Origin: a bacterium
Lineage (GTDB): Bacteria; Pseudomonadota; Gammaproteobacteria; Burkholderiales; Thiobacteraceae
Length of the DNA stretch: 13,192 bases
NCBI GenBank assembly: GCA_027438535.1
Contig: DAIAMA010000014.1
Coordinates: 1 to 13,192, forward strand
Reading direction: 5' to 3'
The notes beneath the pieces are model-generated. The model was not told where the DNA came from. It worked only from the letters and a program-made list of their open reading frames with translations, and searched no databases. The translations under genes were made by a program, and so were the position numbers. Below are positions 1 to 9,389 of this stretch, one piece after another; positions within the stretch are counted from its first letter, which is position 1, and every line of letters begins with the position of its first letter.

Positions 1-2
1 AA

Positions 3-29
3 GGCTGGGGATCCCAACCGCTATTTTTT
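3..29 (+). terminator. Possible intrinsic terminator at the left edge
   Basis: An imperfect hairpin (GG, mismatch, TGGG / CCCA, mismatch, CC around a GAT loop) is followed four bases later by six T on the plus strand. It would suit a plus-strand gene ending just left of the window. The stem is short and has a C-A mismatch, so this is weak. The rest of 1-96 holds no open frame of note; it is the sequence downstream of dapB on the minus strand. Confidence 0.25.
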
Positions 30-96
30 GCCAATCATCAGAAATAGCAGATCGGGATCAAGTCTAGAGCTTCACAACATCCACGAACAACAATGA

Positions 97-1390
<1,294 letters not shown>

Positions 1391-1418
1391 AAGGGGTGGA
1401 GGCGTTATTAGACGCGCC

Positions 1419-1448
1419 ATTATAGCGCGGGCAATCTCTTTGTGGCAG
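1419..1448 (-). promoter_or_regulatory. Sigma-70-type promoter for bamE-dapB
   Basis: On the minus strand a perfect -10 TATAAT (1424-1419) is preceded, after an 18-bp spacer, by CTGCCA (1448-1443), a 4/6 match to TTGACA. Transcription would start near 1412, giving a leader of about 21 bases before the bamE ATG. No Fur box is apparent although fur lies on the other side. Confidence 0.55.
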
Positions 1449-1457
1449 GTAAACGGC

Positions 1458-1487
1458 CTGGCTAGCCCCGGCCAAAGCTCGTATGAT
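1458..1487 (+). promoter_or_regulatory. Possible fur promoter
   Basis: TATGAT (1482-1487) is a good -10 candidate about 30 bases before the fur ATG. The best upstream element at acceptable spacing is CTGGCT (1458-1463, 18-bp spacer), only a 3/6 match to TTGACA. I see no GATAATGATAATCATTATC-like Fur box, so autoregulation is not supported by the sequence. Confidence 0.35.
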
Positions 1488-1517
1488 ATGCCACTCCTTC
1501 TTTTAGGACGCCCCCCT

Positions 1518-1943
1518 ATGAGCGACCCCAGTGAACTCAAAAGCGTCGGCCTCAAGGCCACCTTGCCGCGCCTCAAAATCCTGAGCTTATTCGAGACCAG
1601 CAGCGAGCGGCACCTCACCGCCGAGGACATTTATCGCGTGCTGCTGAACGAACATGAAGACATCGGGCTTGCCACCGTCTATCGCGTGCTCACCCAATTC
1701 GAACAAGCCGGGCTGTTGATCCGCCATCACTTCGAAAGCGGCAAAGCGGTATTCGAACTCAACCAAGGCGGCCACCACGATCACCTGGTGTGCCTGCAAT
1801 GCGGCCGAGTGGAAGAGTTTTTCGATTCCGAAATCGAAAAACGCCAAGAAAAAATCGCCAAGGATCGCGGCTTCACGATCCGCGAGCATTCGCTGTACTT
1901 ATATGTGGATTGCGCGAAGGCGAGTTGCCCGTACCGCGCGTGA
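1518..1943 (+). CDS. fur: Ferric uptake regulator Fur
   Basis: Fur is a cytoplasmic, Fe2+-sensing homodimeric repressor of iron-acquisition genes. The 141-residue product aligns with E. coli Fur (148 residues) along its length: [12 protein letters not shown] at the N-terminus, a winged-helix with recognition helix [16 protein letters not shown] (50-65), the metal-binding HHDH (86-89), the first cysteine pair C92-x2-C95, and the second pair C132-x4-C137, as in E. coli. The C-terminus is shorter and lacks the His-rich tail. The frame is open upstream, but homology starts at [17 protein letters not shown]; a weak AGGA lies about 9 bases before that ATG. It converges on recN, with only 10 bp between the two stop codons. 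The C-x4-C pair and HHDH favour Fur over Zur or PerR. Confidence 0.96.
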   Translation: MSDPSELKSVGLKATLPRLKILSLFETSSERHLTAEDIYRVLLNEHEDIGLATVYRVLTQFEQAGLLIRHHFESGKAVFELNQGGHHDHLVCLQCGRVEEFFDSEIEKRQEKIAKDRGFTIREHSLYLYVDCAKASCPYRA

Positions 1944-1953
1944 GCGGTAAAAA

Positions 1954-3621
1954 CTAATCCTGGGCGCTTGCCCCCAGCATCTCCGCCGCATGCGCTCTCG
2001 TTTTTGCGGTGATCTCCACCCCACCCAGCATGCGCGCGATTTCTTCGATGCGCGCTTTTTTGTCCAGCGTTTCAATCCGCGACAAGGTCGCGCCGTTGTG
2101 CGTTTCTTTCGACACGCGCAAGTGATGATTGCCTTGGGCCGCAACTTGCGGCAAGTGGGTGATGCACAGTACTTGGTGCTGCGCGCCCACGTCCTTGAGC
2201 AGACCGCCGACGATTTCGGCCACGCCGCCGCCGATGCCGACATCCACTTCATCGAAAATCAGCGTCGGCACGGCCGCTATATCGATGGCGGCAACTTGGA
2301 GCGCCAAGCTGATGCGCGACAGCTCACCGCCGGAAGCCACTTTGGCCAGCGGCTTGGGCGCCATGCCGGCGTGCGCGGCGACTAGGAAGTCCACGCTCTC
2401 GTAGCCGAAGCTCGCGCCCTCGGTCACGGGGAGGAGCGCCGCTTCAAACACACCGCCCGCCATGGCGAGCTGTTGCAGGGTGGCACTGACTTTTTGGCTC
2501 AACTTCTTGGCGGCTTGCTTGCGGCCGGCGGATAATTTTTTCGCCAGCTCGTCAAAGTGGGTTTTAGCTTCGTGCTCTTTGCGCGCCAAGGCGCCGGGGT
2601 CGGCGGTTTCGATAAGCGATGCGAGGCGTGCGCTCGCGGCGACCAGCAATTCCGGCATTTGTTCGGGCGTCACGCGATACTTGCGCGCCGCGCTGTGGAT
2701 AGCATTAAGCCGCTGCTCGCAGTCGTTCAAGCGCTCGGGGTCGAGATCGAGTTTTTGCAAATAGTGATTGAGGCTATGGGCCGCTTCCTGCAACTGAATC
2801 TCGGCGGGCTCCAAGAGCTCTATGATTTCTTGCAAGCTGCCATCGTATTCGCGCAATTGCTTCAGCTTGCCGATCAAACCGGCTAGCTGGGCGATGAGCG
2901 AAGCGTCGTTCTCCGAAAGCGTTTCCACGCCGTAGCGCGCGCCGTCGATGAGGCTCACGGCATTGGAGAGCCGCGCATGCTCGGTGAGCAAAACCTGCCA
3001 CGCCTCGGTACTGAAGCTCAATCCGGAGAGTTCTTGCACGCGCCACTCCAAGTCTTCGCGTTCTTGGGCGAGTGCCGCGGCATTGCTCTCGCCCTCCTCG
3101 CGCTGGCGTTTGAGTGCTTGCCAGATACGATAGGCTTCGTTGACTTGCCGTGCCGTATCCGTCAAACCGCCGTAACCATCGAGTAAGGCACGCTGGGAGG
3201 CGGCGCGTAGCAGCGATTGATGCGCGTGCTGACCATGGATATCCACCAGCCATTCGCCGGCCTCGCGCAATTGCTGCAAGGTGCTGGCATGGCCGTTGAT
3301 GAAGGCGCGCGAGCGGCCATGGCTATCCACCACGCGGCGCAGCAAGCATTCGCCGTCGTCGTTCGCCAGATCGTTCTCGATGAGCCAGGTTTGCAAGGGT
3401 TGGAGCCGGGAGATATCGAATTGCGCGGCGATCTCCGCGCGCTCGCAACCGGCGCGCACCATCGACGCCTCGCCGCGGTCTCCCAGCACCAAGGCCAGTG
3501 CGTCGATCAGAATCGATTTGCCCGCGCCGGTCTCGCCGGTGAGCACGGTGAAGCCGGACGCGAATTCGATCTCGACGCGATCGACAATGACGAAATCTTT
3601 GACGGAGAGGTTGAGCAGCAC
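1954..3621 (-). CDS. recN: DNA repair ATPase RecN
   Basis: RecN is an SMC-like ATPase that acts with RecA in double-strand-break repair. The 555-residue product (E. coli 553) has Walker A GETGAGKS at 29-36, the conserved IHGQHAHQSLL at 128-138, a long central coiled-coil region (about 155-385), the ABC signature SGGELSR at 430-436 and Walker B TLIFDEVD at 453-460, followed by ITHLPQVAA at 487-495. The start codon is GTG at 3621, the first codon of the homologous region; on the minus strand a GGGA-type ribosome site precedes it. It follows nadK by 44 bp on the same strand, with a 20-bp palindrome in the gap. RecN is SOS-induced in E. coli, but no CTGT-N8-ACAG LexA box is visible in the gap. 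Confidence 0.96.
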   Translation of the reverse strand: MLLNLSVKDFVIVDRVEIEFASGFTVLTGETGAGKSILIDALALVLGDRGEASMVRAGCERAEIAAQFDISRLQPLQTWLIENDLANDDGECLLRRVVDSHGRSRAFINGHASTLQQLREAGEWLVDIHGQHAHQSLLRAASQRALLDGYGGLTDTARQVNEAYRIWQALKRQREEGESNAAALAQEREDLEWRVQELSGLSFSTEAWQVLLTEHARLSNAVSLIDGARYGVETLSENDASLIAQLAGLIGKLKQLREYDGSLQEIIELLEPAEIQLQEAAHSLNHYLQKLDLDPERLNDCEQRLNAIHSAARKYRVTPEQMPELLVAASARLASLIETADPGALARKEHEAKTHFDELAKKLSAGRKQAAKKLSQKVSATLQQLAMAGGVFEAALLPVTEGASFGYESVDFLVAAHAGMAPKPLAKVASGGELSRISLALQVAAIDIAAVPTLIFDEVDVGIGGGVAEIVGGLLKDVGAQHQVLCITHLPQVAAQGNHHLRVSKETHNGATLSRIETLDKKARIEEIARMLGGVEITAKTRAHAAEMLGASAQD

Positions 3622-3645
3622 GGCGATCTGTCCCGATTTTAGTGC

Positions 3646-3665
3646 GGGCGAGGCATGCCTCGCCC
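3646..3665. repeat. Perfect 20-bp palindrome, copy A of a GCATGC-centred repeat
   Basis: GGGCGAGGCATGCCTCGCCC reads the same on both strands and sits directly against the nadK stop codon (3666-3668). In RNA it would fold into a strong GC-rich hairpin with no T-run after it, so it is not a classical intrinsic terminator. It could protect the nadK 3' end or reduce read-through into recN. A diverged second copy lies at 12529-12549, also between the ends of genes, which suggests a dispersed REP-like element. Confidence 0.8.
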
Positions 3666-4544
3666 CTACAGTTTTTCGCCCCAGTGGAGTTTTTGGCGCA
3701 GCATATCGTAATAACTATGTCCCGGCGGGCGTAGCAGCAATAGCGAATTGTCCGAGCGGCGCACGCGCACCCGGTCGCCGGGCTTCAATTCCAAACGGCG
3801 CTGGCCGTCGAAGTTGGCGTTGCAATCGTCGGCGTGGATCACCAGCACTTCGACTTCTGCGTGACTGTGCACCGCGATCGGCCGGTTGCTGAGAGTATGC
3901 GGACAAATCGGCACCAGCACCAAGGCTTCCAGCGTCGGGTGCACGATCGGCCCGCCGGCGGACAGCGCATAAGCGGTGGAGCCGGTTGGCGAGGCGACCA
4001 CCAGGCCATCGGAGCGTTGGCTGTACACGAATTGGCCGTCGATAAACACTTCTGTCTCGATCAAGCGGCCGGTCGCGCCCTTGCTCACCACCACATCGTT
4101 GAAGGCGCGCCCATGAAATACCGCTTCACCCTCGCCCTCGCGCTCGACGGTCACATCCAGCAGAAAGCGATTTTCACTGGTGAATTCGCCAGCGAGGATT
4201 TCTTCCAGCGTTTCTTCCATGGTGTCCACCGACACATCGGTGAGAAAACCGAGCCGCCCTTGGTTGACGCCGACTACCGCGATATCGTAATCCGCGAGAA
4301 CGCGCGCCACATTCAGCATGGTGCCATCGCCGCCGAGCACGATGGCTAAATCCGCCAGCTTGCCGATATCCGCCAGGCGCGCGGTATCGAAACCCGGGAT
4401 ACCCATGCGGTCGGCGGTTTGCACGGTAATGAGGACATTACAGCCCTTTTTTTCCAAAAACTGGGCAAGGCGCACGATGGGGCCGCTAATCTCGTGGGTA
4501 TTGTATTTGCCGACCAGCGCGACCGTTTTGAAGGGAAAATGCAT
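3666..4544 (-). CDS. nadK: NAD kinase
   Basis: NadK phosphorylates NAD to NADP with ATP (or polyphosphate in some families) in the cytoplasm. The 292-residue product matches the E. coli enzyme in length and motifs: GGDGT at 71-75 (phosphate-binding, catalytic Asp), GVNQGRLGFLTD at 92-103, the FND segment at 148-150, SPTGSTAYALSAGGP at 185-199 (NAD-binding signature) and FDGQ at 245-248. The start is set by the family N-terminus (FKTVALVGKY soon after Met). It is the first gene of a nadK-recN unit, divergent from hrcA. A strong promoter lies so close to the ATG that the mRNA may have almost no leader. Confidence 0.97.
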   Translation of the reverse strand: MHFPFKTVALVGKYNTHEISGPIVRLAQFLEKKGCNVLITVQTADRMGIPGFDTARLADIGKLADLAIVLGGDGTMLNVARVLADYDIAVVGVNQGRLGFLTDVSVDTMEETLEEILAGEFTSENRFLLDVTVEREGEGEAVFHGRAFNDVVVSKGATGRLIETEVFIDGQFVYSQRSDGLVVASPTGSTAYALSAGGPIVHPTLEALVLVPICPHTLSNRPIAVHSHAEVEVLVIHADDCNANFDGQRRLELKPGDRVRVRRSDNSLLLLRPPGHSYYDMLRQKLHWGEKL

Positions 4545-4553
4545 GATGCCGGG

Positions 4554-4582
4554 ATTATAGCCGCGGCGGCGGCGCTTGTCGC
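4554..4582 (-). promoter_or_regulatory. Sigma-70-type promoter for nadK, almost leaderless
   Basis: On the minus strand the -35 candidate GCGACA (4582-4577, 4/6) is followed by an exact 17-bp spacer and a perfect TATAAT (4559-4554). The expected +1 is near 4547, leaving a leader of only about 3 bases before the ATG at 4544, with no room for a Shine-Dalgarno site. Confidence 0.6.
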
Positions 4583-4617
4583 GAATGCCACTACCCTAAA
4601 TCGCCGAAATCAGTACA

Positions 4618-5643
4618 ATGAATCCCGTGCTCGATAAACGCTCACAGCTCCTGTTGAAAACCCTGGTCGAACGCTATATCGCCGAAGGCCAGCCGGTGGG
4701 TTCGCGCACGCTCTCCAAATATTCCGGCCTGGATTTGAGCCCGGCCACGATCCGCAATGTGATGGCGGATCTGGAAGACCTCGGATTTATCGTGAGTCCG
4801 CATACTTCCGCCGGGCGTATTCCCACGCCGCGCGGCTACCGGCTGTTTGTCGATACCTTGCTCACGGTGCGCAAGCTGCCCACGAACGAAATCCAAAAGC
4901 TGGAAAATCAGCTCGACAGTTCCGAGCCGCAGCGCTTGATCACTTCCGCCGCGCGCCTGTTGTCCGACCTGACCCAATTCGCGGGCGTGGTGCTGGCCTC
5001 CAAGCGCTCCAGCGCAATACGCCATATCGAATTTTTGAATCTTTCCGAGCAGCGCATTCTGATGATTTTGGTCTCCACCGACGGCACGGTGCAGAATCGC
5101 ATCCTGATGCCGGGCCAGTCTTACACCGCCACCGAACTCATCGAGGCCGCGAATTTCTTCAACCGGCATTACGCCGGGCGCACCCTGGATCAAGTGAAAG
5201 ACACGATACACGATGAGCTAAAACAAATCCGCCTAGACATGACCACGCTCATGACCGCCGCGCTAGAAGCCGGCACCGATGCGATCAGCGAATCGCAAGA
5301 TCAATACGTCATTACCGGCGAGGGGAAATTGCTCAATGTGCATGACCTTTCCAGCAATATGGATCAACTGCGCAAGCTGTTCGCCATCTTCGAGCAAAAA
5401 ACCGCGCTGATGCAATTGCTCGCCATCGGCCAGCGCGGCGAAGGCGTGCAAATTTTCATCGGCGGCGAGTCGGGGGCGATGCCGCTCGACGAATGCAGTG
5501 TCGTTACCGCGCCCTACGAGGTGGACGGTCAAGTCGTCGGCACCGTCGGCGTGATCGGCCCGACGCGCATGGCTTATGACCGGGTGATTCCGATTGTGGA
5601 TGTCACGGCCAAGCTGCTCTCGAGCGCCCTGTCTTACCACTAA
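4618..5643 (+). CDS. hrcA: Heat-inducible transcription repressor HrcA
   Basis: HrcA represses class I heat-shock genes by binding CIRCE operators and, in characterised species, needs GroEL to stay active. The 341-residue product has the normal length. An N-terminal winged helix (about 5-75) carries VGSRTLSKYSGLDLSPATIRNVMADLEDLGF and the signature SPHTSAGRIPTPRGYR. The dimerisation and inserted domains follow, ending with the conserved VIGPTRMAYDRVIPIVD. The start is uncertain: ATG at 4618 gives MNPVLDKRSQ, while GTG at 4627 gives MLDKRSQ, closer to the family N-terminus. A TACAAT hexamer (4614-4619) overlaps the ATG and would place transcription start at about 4626, favouring the GTG. No Shine-Dalgarno is evident for either. 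It is the first gene of the heat-shock/heme block; no CIRCE sequence was found in the window. Confidence 0.95.
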   Translation: MNPVLDKRSQLLLKTLVERYIAEGQPVGSRTLSKYSGLDLSPATIRNVMADLEDLGFIVSPHTSAGRIPTPRGYRLFVDTLLTVRKLPTNEIQKLENQLDSSEPQRLITSAARLLSDLTQFAGVVLASKRSSAIRHIEFLNLSEQRILMILVSTDGTVQNRILMPGQSYTATELIEAANFFNRHYAGRTLDQVKDTIHDELKQIRLDMTTLMTAALEAGTDAISESQDQYVITGEGKLLNVHDLSSNMDQLRKLFAIFEQKTALMQLLAIGQRGEGVQIFIGGESGAMPLDECSVVTAPYEVDGQVVGTVGVIGPTRMAYDRVIPIVDVTAKLLSSALSYH

Positions 5644-5648
5644 ATCCT

Positions 5649-5678
5649 GTAATTGGGCGATTAGGTAATCAGTAATTG
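5649..5678 (+). repeat. Degenerate short tandem repeat between hrcA and hemH
   Basis: The 53-bp gap contains GTAATT (5649), GCGATT (5657), GTAATC (5665) and GTAATT (5672), that is, an NNAATY-like unit repeated every 7-8 bases. No hairpin is formed. Its heptamer-like period recalls the clearer heptamer structure between dnaK and dnaJ, though the unit differs. With only four imperfect units it could be chance. Confidence 0.4.
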
Positions 5679-5696
5679 CATCGCTTACAATTCGCC

Positions 5697-6794
5697 ATGC
5701 CTTTCAACCCCGAACCGCCCTACAATCATGGAACGATCCCCAAAATCGGGGTGTTACTGATTAATCTCGGCACGCCTGCGGCTCCTACCGCAGCGGCGCT
5801 GCGGTTCTACCTCAAAGAATTTCTGTCCGACCCGCGCGTGATCGAGATTCCGCGCTTCGCGTGGTGGCCGATTCTGAATTTCATTATTCTCAATACCCGG
5901 CCCAAGAAATCGGCTCTGAAATACGCCAAAATTTGGATGCCGGACGGCTCACCGCTTTTGGTGCACACCCAAAAACAGGCCAAGCTGCTGCAAGGCTATC
6001 TCGGCGAGCGTACCCGCGCGCCGCTGGTGGTCGATTTCGCCATGCGTTATGGTGCCCCCAGCGTGGAAAGCGTCTTCGAGAAACTCAAAGCGCAAGGCTG
6101 CGACCGCCTGCTTGTCATTCCGCTCTACCCGCAATACGCGGCGAGCGCCACCGGCAGCGCGCTGGATGCGGTATTCGCCGCGCTGGAAAAAACTCGGAAT
6201 GTGCCGGCGCTGCGCGTGGTCAAGCATTATCACGACCATCCCGGCTATATCGCGGCACTGGCGCAGAACATCAACGACTATTGGATGCAAAACGGCCGGC
6301 CGGACAAATTAGTGATGAGCTTTCACGGCGTGCCGCGCTTCTCGCTGGATAAAGGCGATCCTTATCATTGTGAATGCCAAAAGACCGGGCGGCTGCTCGC
6401 GGAACAACTCGGGCTCCAATCCGAGCAATATCAAATCACCTTCCAATCGCGCTTCGGCCGCGCCGAATGGCTCAAGCCTTATACCCAAGCCACGCTGGAG
6501 GATTTGGGGCGCAAAGGCGTCCGGCGCGTGGACGTGGTCTGCCCCGGCTTCGTTGCCGATTGCCTGGAAACCCTGGAAGAAATCGCGATGGAATGCCGCG
6601 CGGCCTACCTCTCTAGCGGTGGCAAAGATTTCCACTACATCCCCTGTCTCAACCAGCGCCCGGACTGGATTCGTGCGCTAACCGACATCGCTGTATCCAA
6701 TCTACAGGGCTGGCTGTCCGAAGATCCCGTGCAACTCAAACCATCCGCCGAATTGTCTCGCAGCCGTGCCTTGGCCTTAGGCGCGAGAAATTAG
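5697..6794 (+). CDS. hemH: Ferrochelatase
   Basis: HemH inserts Fe2+ into protoporphyrin IX, the last step of protoheme synthesis. The 365-residue product has the betaproteobacterial N-terminus [12 protein letters not shown], then VLLINLGTP (19-27), FLSDPRVIE (42-50), [13 protein letters not shown] (142-154), the catalytic-His segment SFHGVP (His210) and the acidic segment [15 protein letters not shown] (282-296). A TTG at 5676 would add seven residues with no homology, so the ATG at 5697 is preferred. There is no Shine-Dalgarno; TACAAT (5686-5691) ends 5 bases before the ATG, which would suit a leaderless transcript, though no good -35 was found. It lies between hrcA and grpE, an arrangement I recall from other betaproteobacteria; no functional link to chaperones is implied. 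Confidence 0.96.
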   Translation: MPFNPEPPYNHGTIPKIGVLLINLGTPAAPTAAALRFYLKEFLSDPRVIEIPRFAWWPILNFIILNTRPKKSALKYAKIWMPDGSPLLVHTQKQAKLLQGYLGERTRAPLVVDFAMRYGAPSVESVFEKLKAQGCDRLLVIPLYPQYAASATGSALDAVFAALEKTRNVPALRVVKHYHDHPGYIAALAQNINDYWMQNGRPDKLVMSFHGVPRFSLDKGDPYHCECQKTGRLLAEQLGLQSEQYQITFQSRFGRAEWLKPYTQATLEDLGRKGVRRVDVVCPGFVADCLETLEEIAMECRAAYLSSGGKDFHYIPCLNQRPDWIRALTDIAVSNLQGWLSEDPVQLKPSAELSRSRALALGARN

Positions 6795-6838
6795 CATTCG
6801 CTGCTCCACGATTCCTGCTTAAAAAGCCATTCTCTGCT

Positions 6839-6866
6839 CTTGAAATGTCAAAACGCGCCGCCATAT
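6839..6866 (+). promoter_or_regulatory. Sigma-32 heat-shock promoter for grpE
   Basis: A perfect -35 CTTGAAA (6839-6845) is followed by 13 bp and CGCCATAT (6859-6866), a 7/8 match to the sigma-32 -10 consensus CCCCATNT. Transcription would start about 15-20 bases before the strong GGAGG ribosome site (6881-6885) of grpE. The -35 overlaps a TTG that could extend the grpE frame upstream, which argues against that start. Confidence 0.75.
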
Positions 6867-6890
6867 GCCTCGGAGACTTTGGAGGATTGC

Positions 6891-7415
6891 ATGTCGAATC
6901 AAGAAAATACCTTACCCGAACACCCCGAGGGCACGCCGCAAGCGGAGGTTATGCCCAGCGTGGAAGAACTGCTGAAGGAAGCCGAGCTCAAGGCTCAAGA
7001 ACACTACGATGCCTGGATGTATGCCAAGGCCGAAACGGAAAACATCCGCAAACGCGGCTACCAGGAAGCGGAAAGCGCGCGTAAATTTGCCATCGAGGGC
7101 TTTTCCGGCGAACTGCTCGCGGTAAAAGACGCCCTGGAAGCCACGCTCGCCAGCGACAATGCCAGCCTGGAAACGCTCAAGAGCGGCGTCGAACTCACAC
7201 TGAAGCAATTAGCGACGGTTTTCGACAAATTCCATATCCAGGAAATCAATCCGCAAGGGCAGAAGTTCGATCCGCACCGGCATCAGGCGATGGCGATGGT
7301 GGAAGCGGATGCCGAGCCGAATACCGTGGTGATGGTGATGCAGAAGGGCTATGCCTTGCATGAGCGCGTGCTGCGCCCGGCGCTGGTCTCCGTGGCCAAG
7401 GCAAAAGACGCTTGA
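6891..7415 (+). CDS. grpE: Nucleotide exchange factor GrpE
   Basis: GrpE is the dimeric cytoplasmic cofactor that releases ADP from DnaK. The 174-residue product has an acidic, poorly ordered N-terminus (1-25), the long coiled-coil helix (about 25-75, with the [10 protein letters not shown] segment at 46-55), a four-helix-bundle region, and the C-terminal beta-wing with FDPHRHQAM (126-134) and the signature [17 protein letters not shown] (152-168). The start is the ATG at 6891, preceded by GGAGG five bases upstream. An upstream TTG at 6840 would place coding sequence through the heat-shock promoter and is rejected. It is followed by dnaK after 60 bp. Confidence 0.96.
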   Translation: MSNQENTLPEHPEGTPQAEVMPSVEELLKEAELKAQEHYDAWMYAKAETENIRKRGYQEAESARKFAIEGFSGELLAVKDALEATLASDNASLETLKSGVELTLKQLATVFDKFHIQEINPQGQKFDPHRHQAMAMVEADAEPNTVVMVMQKGYALHERVLRPALVSVAKAKDA

Positions 7416-7439
7416 AAAACCCCGCCCCGCGCCCCACTT
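7411..7439 (+). promoter_or_regulatory. Sigma-32 heat-shock promoter for dnaK, overlapping the grpE stop
   Basis: CTTGAAA (7411-7417), a perfect sigma-32 -35, includes the grpE stop codon TGA (7413-7415). After 14 bp comes CCCCACTT (7432-7439), 7/8 to CCCCATNT. Transcription would begin about 25-30 bases before the dnaK ATG, leaving its AGAGGA ribosome site (7461-7466) in the leader. This gives dnaK its own heat-shock start in addition to read-through from grpE. Confidence 0.7.
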
Positions 7440-7475
7440 ATAGAACAAGCCATTATTTTTAGAGGATAAAGCATC

Positions 7476-9389
7476 ATGGGAAAAATCATCGGTATCGACC
7501 TGGGCACCACCAATTCCTGCGTCGCCATCATGGAAGGCGGCAAGCCTAAGGTAATCGAAAACGCGGAAGGCGCGCGCACCACGCCCTCTATCGTTGCCTA
7601 CAGCGACAACGACGAAATCCTAGTGGGCGCTTCCGCCAAGCGCCAAGGCATCACCAACCCCAAGAACACGCTGTTCGCGGTGAAGCGTCTGATCGGCCGC
7701 CGCTTCGACGAGCCCATGGTGCAAAAAGACATTGGCCTCGTACCTTATACCATTGTTAAAGCCGACAACGGCGACGCATGGGTGGAGGTGCGCGGCAAAA
7801 AAATGGCCCCGCCGGAAATCTCCGCCCAAGTGCTGCGCAAAATGAAAAAGACCGCGGAAGACTATCTCGGCGAAGAAGTCACCGAAGCCGTGATCACCGT
7901 GCCCGCTTACTTCAACGACTCGCAGCGCCAAGCCACCAAGGATGCCGGGCGCATCGCCGGTCTGGAAGTCAAACGCATCATCAACGAACCGACTGCGGCC
8001 GCGCTGGCCTTTGGTATGGACAAAAAAGAAGGCGATCGCAAAATCGCCGTGTACGACCTGGGCGGCGGCACCTTCGACATTTCTATTATCGAGATCGCCG
8101 AAGTCGAAGGCGAGCACCAGTTCGAAGTGCTGTCCACCAACGGCGACACCTTCTTGGGCGGCGAAGACTTCGACCAGCGCGTGATCGACTATCTGGCGGA
8201 TGAGTTCAAAAAAGAGCAAGGCATCGACCTGCGCAAGGACATGCTCGCGCTGCAACGCCTGAAAGAAGCGGCGGAGAAGGCCAAGATCGAATTGTCTTCG
8301 GCGCAGCAAACCGAAGTAAATCTGCCCTATATCACGGCGGATGCGAGCGGGCCTAAGCACTTGAACGTGAAAATCACCCGCGCCAAGTTCGAAAGCCTGG
8401 TGGAAGACTTGATCGAACGCACCATCGGCCCCTGCCAGATGGCGATCAAGGATTCGGGCGTCAAAGTCTCCGATATCGAAGACGTCATCCTGGTCGGCGG
8501 CATGACGCGTATGCCCAAAGTACAAGAGAAGGTCAAAGCGTTCTTCGGCAAAGAACCGCGCCGCGATGTGAACCCGGATGAAGCGGTAGCCATCGGCGCC
8601 GCCATCCAAGGCGGCGTGCTGCAAGGCGAAGTCAAGGACGTGCTGTTGCTCGACGTGACGCCGCTGAGCCTCGGCATCGAAACCCTGGGCGGCGTGATGA
8701 CCAAGCTGATCCAGAAAAACACCACGATTCCGACCAAGGCGCAGCAAGTATTCTCCACTGCGGACGATAATCAAACCGCGGTGACGATTCACGTGCTGCA
8801 AGGCGAGCGCGAAATGGCCGCCGCCAACAAGAGCCTGGGGCAGTTCAATCTTGGCGACATTCCACCCGCGCCGCGCGGCATGCCGCAGATCGAAGTGACC
8901 TTCGACATCGACGCCAACGGTATCCTGCATGTCTCGGCCAAGGACAAGGCCAGCGGCAAAGAAGCCAAGATCACCATCAAGGCCAACTCCGGCCTCTCCG
9001 ACGAAGAGGTTCAGCGCATGGTGCGCGACGGCGAAGCGCATGCCGAAGAAGACCGTAAGCAGCGCGAGCTGGTCGAGGCGCGCAACCAATGCGATGCGCT
9101 GATCCACTCGGTGAAAAAGACGCTGGCCGAGCATGGCGATAAAGTCGGTGCCGAAGAGAAAGGCAACATCGAAGCCGCGATCAAAGACGCCGAGGAAGCG
9201 CTCAAGTCCAACGACAAGGCGACCATCGAGGCCAAGACGCAAGCGCTGGGTACCGCCTCGCATAAACTCGCCGAGCAAATGCAGGCGCAAGCGGCGCAAG
9301 CCGGTGCGAGTACGGCCTCTGGCACTGGCGGTAAACCGGATGAAGACGTGGTAGACGCTGAATTCGAAGAAGTCAAAGACAACAAGTAA
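7476..9389 (+). CDS. dnaK: Molecular chaperone DnaK (Hsp70)
   Basis: DnaK is the ATP-driven Hsp70 chaperone; it folds and disaggregates proteins with DnaJ and GrpE and, in sigma-32 organisms, presents sigma-32 for degradation. The 637-residue product (E. coli 638) is full length. The actin-like ATPase domain (1 to about 385) shows [12 protein letters not shown] (6-17), [10 protein letters not shown] (171-180) and [10 protein letters not shown] (194-203), with Thr199 in the autophosphorylation position. The hydrophobic linker [19 protein letters not shown] leads into the substrate-binding beta domain. The helical lid follows, then an Ala/Gly/Thr-rich tail and the typical C-terminus DAEFEEVKD, extended by NK. 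An AGAGGA ribosome site lies 9 bases before ATG. A terminator-like hairpin follows the gene, so dnaJ may receive less transcription than dnaK. Confidence 0.99.
   Translation: MGKIIGIDLGTTNSCVAIMEGGKPKVIENAEGARTTPSIVAYSDNDEILVGASAKRQGITNPKNTLFAVKRLIGRRFDEPMVQKDIGLVPYTIVKADNGDAWVEVRGKKMAPPEISAQVLRKMKKTAEDYLGEEVTEAVITVPAYFNDSQRQATKDAGRIAGLEVKRIINEPTAAALAFGMDKKEGDRKIAVYDLGGGTFDISIIEIAEVEGEHQFEVLSTNGDTFLGGEDFDQRVIDYLADEFKKEQGIDLRKDMLALQRLKEAAEKAKIELSSAQQTEVNLPYITADASGPKHLNVKITRAKFESLVEDLIERTIGPCQMAIKDSGVKVSDIEDVILVGGMTRMPKVQEKVKAFFGKEPRRDVNPDEAVAIGAAIQGGVLQGEVKDVLLLDVTPLSLGIETLGGVMTKLIQKNTTIPTKAQQVFSTADDNQTAVTIHVLQGEREMAAANKSLGQFNLGDIPPAPRGMPQIEVTFDIDANGILHVSAKDKASGKEAKITIKANSGLSDEEVQRMVRDGEAHAEEDRKQRELVEARNQCDALIHSVKKTLAEHGDKVGAEEKGNIEAAIKDAEEALKSNDKATIEAKTQALGTASHKLAEQMQAQAAQAGASTASGTGGKPDEDVVDAEFEEVKDNK

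Noticed and set aside
1391..1517. A Fur box in the bamE-fur intergenic region
   Set aside because: No stretch resembles GATAATGATAATCATTATC beyond isolated short AT runs.
1941..1950. TGAGCGGTAA at the fur stop as another copy of the dnaK-dnaJ heptamer
   Set aside because: Only a single unit is present and part of it is the fur stop codon; chance is sufficient.
1960..1977. Possible fur/recN bidirectional terminator (CTGGG...CCCAG)
   Set aside because: It lies inside the recN coding end, the stem is short with a loose loop, and no T-run follows.
6791..6799. TTAGCATTC after hemH as half of a CIRCE element (8/9 match)
   Set aside because: The required GAGTGCTAA half is absent nine bases downstream; the bases there do not resemble it.
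7620..9299. A 559-codon open frame on the minus strand opposite dnaK
   Set aside because: Long antisense frames opposite dnaK are a common by-product of its biased codon use; the translation is rich in His, Arg, Phe and Asp with no recognisable domain, and dnaK is beyond doubt.
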